Of a stretch of 5,005 nt of DNA, positions 1-4,868 are shown one piece after another. Every line of letters begins with the position of its first letter. Position 1 is the first letter of the stretch. Location of the stretch: positions 1-5,005 of the forward strand of contig JACMQJ010000703.1 of assembly GCA_014377055.1 (NCBI GenBank). The letters run 5' to 3'. The DNA is from Candidatus Sericytochromatia bacterium. GTDB taxonomy: Bacteria; Cyanobacteriota; Sericytochromatia; UBA7694; JACMQJ01. A program made the position numbers and the translations under genes. The notes under the pieces are model-generated. The model had not been told where the DNA came from. It saw nothing but the letters and a program-made list of their open reading frames with translations, and did no database searches.

Positions 1-767
1 AATAAATTATCCCAAAAGTTAGTAGCCTTAGTGAATAATATCGAGGTTAAGCCAAAAATAATTCCAGCTAAGATTGCATATAAAAAATATATTGGCGATA
101 GTTTGGGAATAAAAGGAATACTGTAATGTGTATGTTGAATACTCCATAAATGACATACATAATCGGCAATAATTGCTGAAAAAAGACTTGGTAAGAGAGC
201 TTCATAACTTATTTTTCCAATCATAAAAACCTCCAAAGCAAAGATCGTTCCCGCAATAGGAGTTCCAAATATTGAAGCAAAACCAGCACTTATACCTGCA
301 ATTAATAGTATTTTTCTTTCTTCTGGAATAAGTTTAAATACTTTCGTTAATTGGTCTGCAATTGCACCACCCATTTGTACAGCAGTACCCTCTCGACCTG
401 ATGAACCACCAAAAAGATGTGTAGTAATTGTACTAAATAAAACCAATGGTAACATTTTAAAGGGAATAATATTTTTTGGCTCATGAATCTCATCCAATAA
501 TAAATTATTACCTTTGCTCACACTTTGTCCCAAATAATGATATGTAAGACCTATTATTAATCCAGCTATTGGTAAAAATAAAATAATCCAAATATGAGAT
601 TCACGCCAATTAGTTGCCCATTCCAAACTAAAAAGAAAAATTGCAGAGGCAGAGCCTGATAGTATTCCTACAATAAGACAAATAAAAAGCCATTTTGTTG
701 AGAACCTCAATACACTTAATTGCTCAGTAATTGATTTAATTTTTAGCAAATTCTTAATTTTAACCAA
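1..767 (-). CDS. CLC-family antiporter, CLC-F-like (probable fluoride/H+ exchanger), partial at C-terminus
   Basis: Polytopic inner-membrane protein of the CLC chloride channel/transporter family. The frame is open from the left edge to a stop at 786-788, giving about 255 residues, probably the N-terminal 60% of a roughly 400-residue protein. Seen: a basic N-terminus, a first hydrophobic helix (about residues 26-46), KGNNLLLDEIHEP (85-97), GGSSGREGTAVQMGG (120-134; E126 is the expected gating glutamate), then GISAGFASIFGTPIAGTIFALEV, the family helix G region. Ordinary CLC proteins have GSGIP and GREGP at the first two motifs. GNNL and GREGT are, from my knowledge of the family, hallmarks of the CLC-F clade that exports fluoride in exchange for protons; substrate is therefore inferred. 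No ATG or GTG fits the N-terminus. I chose TTG at 767, which overlaps the dioxygenase gene by 8 bases; TTG at 749 is the alternative. No Shine-Dalgarno is visible, so translation may be coupled to the upstream gene. Confidence 0.88.
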   Translation of the reverse strand, partial: MVKIKNLLKIKSITEQLSVLRFSTKWLFICLIVGILSGSASAIFLFSLEWATNWRESHIWIILFLPIAGLIIGLTYHYLGQSVSKGNNLLLDEIHEPKNIIPFKMLPLVLFSTITTHLFGGSSGREGTAVQMGGAIADQLTKVFKLIPEERKILLIAGISAGFASIFGTPIAGTIFALEVFMIGKISYEALLPSLFSAIIADYVCHLWSIQHTHYSIPFIPKLSPIYFLYAILAGIIFGLTSILFTKATNFWDNL

Positions 768-1563
768 ATTGGAAAGATGATAGAGTTACACCCATTATAT
801 TATCAGAGAAGACTCTTTTTCCTAAATCATCACCTGCTGCTCCTGCTGCGACCATCAGAGGAATTAAATGTTCTTCTCTTGGATGAGATAATCTTGCTGA
901 AGGTGCATTTTCCCAATTTTTAAGATGTTCATTTCTTATTTCTTTATCTTCAGAAACAACTTGTGTTAACCAATCATCAAAATCCTTTGATATTTCTGTT
1001 CCTTGTGAATTAAAGCCTCGCATATTATGAAAACTTGAACCACTTCCTACAATTAACACACCCTGCTCCCTTAAAGGTAATAAGGCTTGTCCAATTTTAA
1101 TATGTGTTGCAGGATCAAGATCATTTTTCAATGATAACTCAATTAGAGGAATATCAGCATCAGGATAAATAAGTTTAAATGGGACAAAAACACCATGATC
1201 ATAACCTCGTTTAGAATCATCTTTTACCTCAATACCAACTTCTGAAAGTAAATTTTGTACTTTCTTAGCTAATTCAGGAGAACCAGATAAATCATATTTA
1301 AGATGGTACGTATGGTCTGGAAAACCACTATAATCATAAAAAAGTGGTGCTTTTGGATTAGTCATAACAGTAACATCTTTTTCTTCCCAATGACCAGATA
1401 TAACTATAATAGCTCTTGGCTTTATACCGATAGAGATACCAAGATTTTTTAACCAATCACCCATTTTATCCCAGATTCCATTAGTTTCAATAAAAAAACA
1501 TGGACCACCACCATGAGTGATAAATAATGTAGGAAGTCTTTTTGAATTTATATCCGTCATCAT
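760..1563 (-). CDS. ygiD: LigB/DODA-family extradiol ring-cleavage dioxygenase (YgiD-like)
   Basis: Cytosolic protein of 267 residues, the usual size for the family (about 260-270). It belongs to the class III extradiol dioxygenases related to plant 4,5-DOPA dioxygenase and E. coli YgiD, which open catechol rings between adjacent carbons using a bound metal ion. Visible conserved histidines are H17 in THGGGP, H58 in SGHWE, H123 in YDHG, H179 in SFHN, and the HPREEH segment (H227, H232). By analogy with YgiD, H17, H58 and H179 are the expected metal ligands and H123 and H232 lie in the active site. The physiological substrate of bacterial members is mostly unknown. The start is ATG at 1563, or the adjacent ATG at 1560, because GGAG at 1570-1573 sits 6 (or 9) bases upstream. 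A TTG at 1575 extends the frame but overlaps this Shine-Dalgarno. The gene is followed with an 8-base overlap by the CLC-like gene, suggesting co-transcription, though no shared biochemical role is obvious. Confidence 0.92.
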   Translation of the reverse strand: MMTDINSKRLPTLFITHGGGPCFFIETNGIWDKMGDWLKNLGISIGIKPRAIIVISGHWEEKDVTVMTNPKAPLFYDYSGFPDHTYHLKYDLSGSPELAKKVQNLLSEVGIEVKDDSKRGYDHGVFVPFKLIYPDADIPLIELSLKNDLDPATHIKIGQALLPLREQGVLIVGSGSSFHNMRGFNSQGTEISKDFDDWLTQVVSEDKEIRNEHLKNWENAPSARLSHPREEHLIPLMVAAGAAGDDLGKRVFSDNIMGVTLSSFQFG

Positions 1564-1569
1564 ATTTTT

Positions 1570-1573
1570 CTCC
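1570..1573 (-). promoter_or_regulatory. Shine-Dalgarno site of the dioxygenase gene
   Basis: GGAG on the minus strand, followed by AAAAAT and then ATG at 1563. It fixes the start at 1563 (or 1560) and rules out the TTG at 1575, whose last base is the first G of the motif. Confidence 0.75.
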
Positions 1574-1705
1574 AATAAATTTTTTATTAAACAATCACTA
1601 ATAATTTTAGCTAATTTGATCTTTTAAGCATAGTTTTTTTACTTATTTATTAATTGTTGAAACTTTAAAATTACACTTTACATTACTTAATAAGTGAAAT
1701 GGAAT

Positions 1706-1759
1706 AATAATCATAAAAAATTAATTTATTAGGTGGATAATTAATTATTTATGATTATT
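1706..1759. repeat. Long imperfect inverted repeat between divergent genes, terminator-like on the plus strand
   Basis: The arms 1706-1726 and 1739-1759 pair at 20 of 21 positions: 12 base pairs, one A-A mismatch (1718/1747), then 8 more. The 12-base loop (1727-1738) carries a relatively G-rich AGGTGG. Five Ts follow on the plus strand (1761-1765), which makes it look like an intrinsic terminator in that direction, yet no plus-strand gene lies upstream in the 142 bases after the dioxygenase start. It could instead be an operator, since it adjoins the putative -10 of the next gene. The stem is almost all A-T, so its stability as RNA would be modest. Confidence 0.7.
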
Positions 1760-1764
1760 CTTTT

Positions 1765-1770
1765 TATACT
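1765..1770 (+). promoter_or_regulatory. Possible -10 element of the Iron_permease-family gene
   Basis: TATACT matches the sigma-70 -10 consensus at 5 of 6 positions and would place the RNA start near 1777, about 33 bases before the ATG at 1810. The best -35 candidate (TTAATT, 1741-1746, 18-base spacer) is poor and lies inside the inverted repeat, so the repeat could control access to this promoter. This is motif reading only. Confidence 0.35.
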
Positions 1771-1809
1771 TAAATAAAAAACTAAAATATTAAAGGAACT
1801 TGTACTTAT

Positions 1810-2184
1810 ATGAAAGATTTTTTTAGAAGGTTTTCACATAAATCTTCAGATGCTGTAGGCTCGCCTTGGGCTTTTATTATGGCTTTATTTGTAATAATAG
1901 TCTGGGCTGCTACAGGACCGATTTTTAAATTTTCTGATACTTGGCAATTAGTCATTAATACAAGTACTACTATTATCACTTTTTTAATGGTTTTTTTAAT
2001 TCAAAATGCTCAAAATCGTGATTCAAAAGCTATACATCTAAAAATTGATGAGATTATATTTAGTAATCAAGGAGCTCGTAATGATTTAATTGACCTTGAA
2101 GATTGTACAGACGAAGAAATACTAATTTTTCAAAAAGAATTTTTAGAATTAAAGAAAAAGTTAAGAAATACAAAAAAAGAATAA
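1810..2184 (+). CDS. Small membrane protein of the low-affinity iron permease family
   Basis: A 124-residue protein matching the bacterial Iron_permease family (PF04120 from memory), named for a weak relation to yeast Fet4. Seen: a short basic N-terminus, GSPWAF (17-22) leading into a membrane segment (about 20-38), the loop TGPIFKFSDTWQLVINT (35-51), a second membrane segment (about 47-65), and the hallmark FLIQNAQNRD (62-71). The rest is a charged, probably cytoplasmic tail with helical character (LEDCTDEEILIFQKEFLELKKK) that may form a coiled coil. With only two membrane spans, iron transport would need oligomerisation. To my knowledge transport is not established for bacterial members, so the family name should not be read as a function. 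An AAAGGA Shine-Dalgarno (1792-1797) lies 12 bases upstream of the ATG, slightly far. The gene is probably monocistronic: divergent from the dioxygenase gene, and its stop codon lies within a terminator palindrome. Confidence 0.9.
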   Translation: MKDFFRRFSHKSSDAVGSPWAFIMALFVIIVWAATGPIFKFSDTWQLVINTSTTIITFLMVFLIQNAQNRDSKAIHLKIDEIIFSNQGARNDLIDLEDCTDEEILIFQKEFLELKKKLRNTKKE

Positions 2185-2211
2185 TTTTCTAATTAGAAAA
2201 TTATTCTTTTT
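2174..2211. terminator. Bidirectional intrinsic terminator, perfect 38-base palindrome
   Basis: Positions 2174-2192 are the exact reverse complement of 2193-2211. The core stem AGAATAATTTTCT pairs around a practical AATT loop, flanked by five or more As on the left and five Ts on the right, so a U-tract follows the hairpin on either strand. It includes the TAA stop of the Iron_permease-family gene (2182-2184) and lies between two convergent genes, so it can end both transcripts. The stem is A-T rich. Confidence 0.8.
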
Positions 2212-2262
2212 AAATTCAAGTAGAATATGTTTACAAGATTTTGTACATTTATAATCTAACAA

Positions 2263-2278
2263 AAGGTTGCAAAACCTT
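2263..2278 (-). terminator. Intrinsic terminator of the lipoprotein gene
   Basis: On the minus strand AAGGTT, loop TTGC and AACCTT form a 6-base-pair stem followed by TTGTT, starting about 10 bases after the lipoprotein stop codon. The T-run is short and interrupted, so it may act together with the palindrome at 2174-2211 further downstream. Confidence 0.55.
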
Positions 2279-2288
2279 ATTTTAGGTA

Positions 2289-2705
2289 CTATTTTTTCTT
2301 TTTGAATAAGTTTTTAACTTTGTCAAGAAGTTGTCCTAATTTACTTTTTTTTGTTGGAGTAATTACTGGTTTGGCAGCTACAGGTGGAGCTTTTATTGTT
2401 GGTAAGTTAGTACTATCTAAGTTAAAACTATCATTAGCTTTAGGGGCTGGAGATTTTGATATTACAGTTTTTAATACTACTTTTGTTATAATTGGTGCTT
2501 TAGTATCTGTATTATCTTCAACTTCGGCATCATCAGTTGAAGAGCTGTCTAAAGCTTGTACTTGTGTAGGACTTGCACTACATATCGGAGCAACTGAAAC
2601 GTTATATTTAGCTTGTGTTAGTGACACTGGGTTTTGTGTTCCACCACACGCAAAGATCATTGTACTACTAAGAATTAGTGCAGTCATTTTAAATTCTTTT
2701 TTCAT
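2289..2705 (-). CDS. Small lipoprotein of unknown function with lysine-rich C-terminal tail
   Basis: I do not recognise a family. The 138-residue product starts MKKEFKM, has a hydrophobic stretch (8-18) and a lipobox IFAC with C20 as the probable lipidation site. Glycine rather than aspartate at +2 predicts sorting to the outer membrane if the host uses the Lol rules. The mature part is low in complexity. It has a second cysteine (C42), an acidic Ser/Thr/Asp-rich stretch (about 54-68), a proline/alanine/valine/lysine-rich linker (about 87-117), and a basic C-terminus, KKSKLGQLLDKVKNLFKKKK, likely an amphipathic helix. Such a tail could bind nucleic acid, anionic lipid or peptidoglycan-associated polymers; that is speculation. 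The start is ATG at 2705, supported by GGAAG (2714-2718) 8 bases upstream. A TTG at 2720 overlaps that site. The gene stands alone: divergent from the cbpA-like gene, convergent with the Iron_permease-family gene. An overlapping plus-strand frame lacks a ribosome binding site. Confidence 0.8.
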   Translation of the reverse strand: MKKEFKMTALILSSTMIFACGGTQNPVSLTQAKYNVSVAPICSASPTQVQALDSSSTDDAEVEDNTDTKAPIITKVVLKTVISKSPAPKANDSFNLDSTNLPTIKAPPVAAKPVITPTKKSKLGQLLDKVKNLFKKKK

Positions 2706-2713
2706 CTTAGTAA

Positions 2714-2718
2714 CTTCC
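2714..2718 (-). promoter_or_regulatory. Shine-Dalgarno site of the lipoprotein gene
   Basis: GGAAG on the minus strand, 8 bases before ATG at 2705. It selects this start over the TTG at 2720 and puts the signal peptide's two lysines directly at the N-terminus, as expected for a lipoprotein signal. Confidence 0.7.
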
Positions 2719-2753
2719 AATAAAACTTTAATCTTTATATTTAATATATAGAT

Positions 2754-2804
2754 AGTTAATCTAAATATATGCTTGAGTTAACCAAAATTTAACATTAGTT
2801 AATC
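2754..2804. repeat. Three direct repeats AGTTAAYC at two-helical-turn spacing
   Basis: AGTTAATC (2754-2761), AGTTAACC (2776-2783) and AGTTAATC (2797-2804) start 22 and 21 bases apart, so all three would lie on nearly the same face of the DNA helix. They occupy the region where promoters for the lipoprotein gene (starting 49 bases to the left) and the divergent cbpA-like gene are expected. A further GTTAA/TTAAC dyad lies at 2881-2892. This pattern suggests binding sites for a regulator acting in tandem; its identity is unknown and the AT-rich background weakens the case. Confidence 0.45.
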
Positions 2805-2937
2805 AAACGAATAATTTAAGTTTTTTAAAAGATTTGATGAATAAGGTTTTAGCTCTTTACTAAATGTTATTAAAAAATAAGTTAAAATTAACACTAGATA
2901 TTTAAGTTATTAAAAGTTATATAAAGATAGTACATAT

Positions 2938-3912
2938 ATGCAATACAAAGATTATTACAAAGTTTTAGGCGTTGATAAAAAAGCTACAGAGGACGAAATA
3001 AAAAAGTCATATCGTAAGTTAGCTCGTAAATATCATCCTGATGTTAATAAAACAAAAGAAGCAGATCAAAAATTCAAAGAATTAAATGAAGCCAATGAGG
3101 TATTAAGTGACAAAGATAAAAGACATAAATATGATACGTTAGGTTCTGATTGGGATAAATATGAGAATGTAAATTATGGAGAACAGTCCAGATACCAAGA
3201 CTCAGGAAACGTTAATGGTAATACATTTTATGGTAATGACTTTAGCGATTTCTTTGAGATCTTCTTTGGTAATAAAAGCCAATCTGCTGGTAGCTCACCA
3301 TTTGGAAATATGGGTGGTCGGAGCACAGCTGGAAAAAGTCAACAAAGAAAATCCACAAATCAACAGTATAGTCAGCCCGCTCAAGATCCTATCACTAGCG
3401 AATTAGAAATAACCTTAAATGAAGCATATCTAGGTGGGACAAGAATTATTAGTTTACAAGGCGAAAATACCAAAAAGGATATTAAGGTTAATATTCCAAA
3501 AGGTGTAGAAAATGACACCAAAATTAGAATACCAGGTGGTAATAATGGTGGAGATATATATCTAAAAATAAAGATAAAAGAGCATAATTTCTTTAAACTT
3601 GATAAAAAAAATATTACCTGTGAAATGCCTATTACCGACTATGAGTCCGTTTTGGGAACAGAAATACATGTGCCAACATTATCAGGCTCGTCAGTTAATT
3701 TAAAAGTACCACAATATAGTCAATCAGGTAAAACTTTTCGTCTAAAAGGACTAGGCATGCCTCATCATAAGTCAGAAGAAAAAGGTGACATGTACGTAAA
3801 AATAAAAATAATGGTACCAAAAGAACTAAATGAACAAGAAATAGATTTGTTTCAACAATTAAAAGTTTTAAGAGAAGGTAAAGATAATATAAGGCAAGAA
3901 ATATTAAAATGA
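2938..3912 (+). CDS. cbpA: CbpA-type DnaJ-family co-chaperone (class B J-protein)
   Basis: Cytosolic 324-residue J-protein that stimulates DnaK ATP hydrolysis and delivers unfolded clients; E. coli CbpA (about 306 residues) also binds curved DNA and associates with the nucleoid. Seen: an N-terminal J-domain (about 3-69) with the essential HPD at 33-35 and KFKELNEANEVLSD in helix III; a Gly/Phe-type linker with FSDFFEIFFG (102-111); a Gln/Ser/Asn-rich spacer (about 112-149); then two C-terminal client-binding domains (about 152-230 and 230-315), including LEITLNEAYLGG, VNIPKGVENDTKIRIPGG and FRLKGLGMP. There are no CxxCxGxG zinc-finger repeats, which separates it from DnaJ. The next gene encodes a UbiA-type protein, not the CbpA inhibitor CbpM that follows cbpA in E. 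coli. The start ATG agrees with the family N-terminus (MQYKDYYKVLGV) but has only a weak AAAG site (2923-2926), 11 bases upstream. No clear sigma-32-type promoter was found. Confidence 0.93.
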   Translation: MQYKDYYKVLGVDKKATEDEIKKSYRKLARKYHPDVNKTKEADQKFKELNEANEVLSDKDKRHKYDTLGSDWDKYENVNYGEQSRYQDSGNVNGNTFYGNDFSDFFEIFFGNKSQSAGSSPFGNMGGRSTAGKSQQRKSTNQQYSQPAQDPITSELEITLNEAYLGGTRIISLQGENTKKDIKVNIPKGVENDTKIRIPGGNNGGDIYLKIKIKEHNFFKLDKKNITCEMPITDYESVLGTEIHVPTLSGSSVNLKVPQYSQSGKTFRLKGLGMPHHKSEEKGDMYVKIKIMVPKELNEQEIDLFQQLKVLREGKDNIRQEILK

Positions 3913-3939
3913 TAATATATTTGAAATTACCTATTAACC

Positions 3940-3945
3940 TATAAT
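3940..3945 (+). promoter_or_regulatory. Possible -10 element just before the UbiA-family gene
   Basis: A perfect TATAAT ending 8 bases before the ATG at 3954. Transcription from it would start at or next to the start codon and give a leaderless message. TTGAAA (3921-3926) resembles a -35, but the 13-base spacer is too short for a normal sigma-70 promoter. In this AT-rich DNA a chance match is quite possible. Confidence 0.25.
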
Positions 3946-3953
3946 CTATTGTT

Positions 3954-4808
3954 ATGAGGAACTTTTTATTACATCTAAGACTTAATATGTCACTTGTTTT
4001 GGCACCTATTTTTTTATGGGGTGCTTTTTTATCTAGTGGTGGTTTTGACTTAAATTTTTGGCTTGGATTTATTGCCTATCATATATTTTTGTATGGTGGC
4101 TCTAATGCTTATAATTCTTACTATGATAAAGATGAAGGTCCTATAGGTGGTTTAAAAAATCCTCCTAAAGTTACTGATGGTATACTTTATCTATCAGTTC
4201 TTTTTAAATTAATCGGATTAGTTATATCTTGGTATATTAATCTATCGTTCTTTTTAGTTTATGTGGTATTTTTCATTCTTTCTATGGCTTATTCACATCC
4301 ATATACTAGATTAAAAGCAGATCCAAATTTTAGTATTTTAACAATCGGATTAGGGCAAGGAGGACTGGCATTTTTGGCTGGTTGGTTTTGTCATACTACA
4401 TCAATAAGCAATATTCCTCTTTTTATTTCAGGAATATTTACAACTATATTTATGTCGATGGGAATGTATCCTTTGACTCAGTTGTATCAAGTGGAAGAAG
4501 ATAGAAAAAGAAACGACCAAACATTTGCTGTTTATTGGGGTATTACTAATTCATTTAGATTTTCGGTAATATGTGTATTTTTATCATCAATATCTATGCT
4601 TTCTGTTCTTTATATTAGAAAAACATATTTTGAATTAATATTAGTGGCAATTGTTTATTTGTTTGTACTGTCACAAATTTATTATTGGGCAAAAAACTAT
4701 CAAGAAAAAGACATATTAGATAATTATGAAAAAATAATGAAGCTCAACTATTCAAACGCAGTTGGTTTTATGGCTTATATAATAGTTCATGTGATTAAAA
4801 TAATATAA
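3954..4808 (+). CDS. UbiA-family integral membrane prenyltransferase, substrate unknown
   Basis: A 284-residue, very hydrophobic protein with about eight or nine predicted membrane spans, typical of the UbiA superfamily, whose members attach isoprenoid chains to aromatic or other acceptors using Mg2+ and Asp-rich motifs. Seen: the first motif region NAYNSYYDKDEGPIGGLKNPP (51-71), the mid-protein AYSHPYTRLKADP (112-124; compare the YSxPxxRxK region of the family), and the second acidic motif YQVEEDRKRNDQT (178-190). The first motif has N54 and D58, but the position of the second Asp of NxxxDxxxD is G62, with D60 and E61 close by. The second motif uses E181, E182, D183 and D188. This differs from classical UbiA, MenA and CyoE, so ubiquinone or haem O synthesis should not be assumed. 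No Shine-Dalgarno precedes ATG 3954. M12 (3987) is an alternative start, but the first residues (LLHLRLN) resemble the usual cytoplasmic entry to helix 1. It follows the cbpA-like gene by 41 bases and may be co-transcribed. Confidence 0.87.
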   Translation: MRNFLLHLRLNMSLVLAPIFLWGAFLSSGGFDLNFWLGFIAYHIFLYGGSNAYNSYYDKDEGPIGGLKNPPKVTDGILYLSVLFKLIGLVISWYINLSFFLVYVVFFILSMAYSHPYTRLKADPNFSILTIGLGQGGLAFLAGWFCHTTSISNIPLFISGIFTTIFMSMGMYPLTQLYQVEEDRKRNDQTFAVYWGITNSFRFSVICVFLSSISMLSVLYIRKTYFELILVAIVYLFVLSQIYYWAKNYQEKDILDNYEKIMKLNYSNAVGFMAYIIVHVIKII

Positions 4809-4831
4809 AATGGTTAGAATTAGGATTGGAT

Positions 4832-4837
4832 TATAAT
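4832..4837 (+). promoter_or_regulatory. Possible -10 element upstream of moaE
   Basis: TATAAT 31 bases before the moaE ATG, which would give an untranslated leader of about 25 bases. No recognisable -35 lies 16-18 bases upstream. It may be a chance match; moaE could equally be read through from the UbiA-family gene 60 bases away. Confidence 0.25.
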
Positions 4838-4868
4838 ATAACCTTATTAATTGATTGGTAATAACAAA

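Noticed and set aside
1564..1575. TTG at 1575 as the dioxygenase start
   Set aside because: The codon's last base is part of the GGAG Shine-Dalgarno that serves ATG 1563/1560.
1564..1809. Fluoride riboswitch ahead of the dioxygenase-CLC pair
   Set aside because: I looked on the minus strand for the conserved G/C-rich crcB-motif segments and found only A-T-rich sequence; the G-rich loop AGGTGG is on the plus strand.
2232..2245. Short inverted repeat TACAA/TTGTA between the convergent genes
   Set aside because: Only 5 base pairs with no extension; expected by chance in this composition and overshadowed by the two terminator hairpins.
2706..2720. TTG at 2720 as the lipoprotein start
   Set aside because: It overlaps the GGAAG Shine-Dalgarno, and starting at ATG 2705 gives a normal lipoprotein signal (MKKEFKM).
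2302..2751. A 149-codon open frame on the plus strand opposite the lipoprotein gene
   Set aside because: It begins with TTG without a Shine-Dalgarno and mirrors the minus-strand gene, which has a good ribosome binding site, a lipoprotein signal and terminators. Its hydrophobic look comes from the complement of Lys/Thr/Ala-rich codons.
2772..2777. CTTGAG as the -35 of a heat-shock (sigma-32) promoter for the cbpA-like gene
   Set aside because: No CCCCAT-like -10 element follows at 13-17 bases, and the hexamer lies over 150 bases from the start codon.
3176..3406. A 76-codon open frame inside the cbpA-like gene in another frame
   Set aside because: It lies wholly within the linker region of a clear J-protein gene and shows no recognisable domain or separate ribosome binding site.
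4812..4843. GGTTA/TAACC pair as a terminator after the UbiA-family gene
   Set aside because: Five base pairs around a 22-base loop without a proper T-run is too weak to call.
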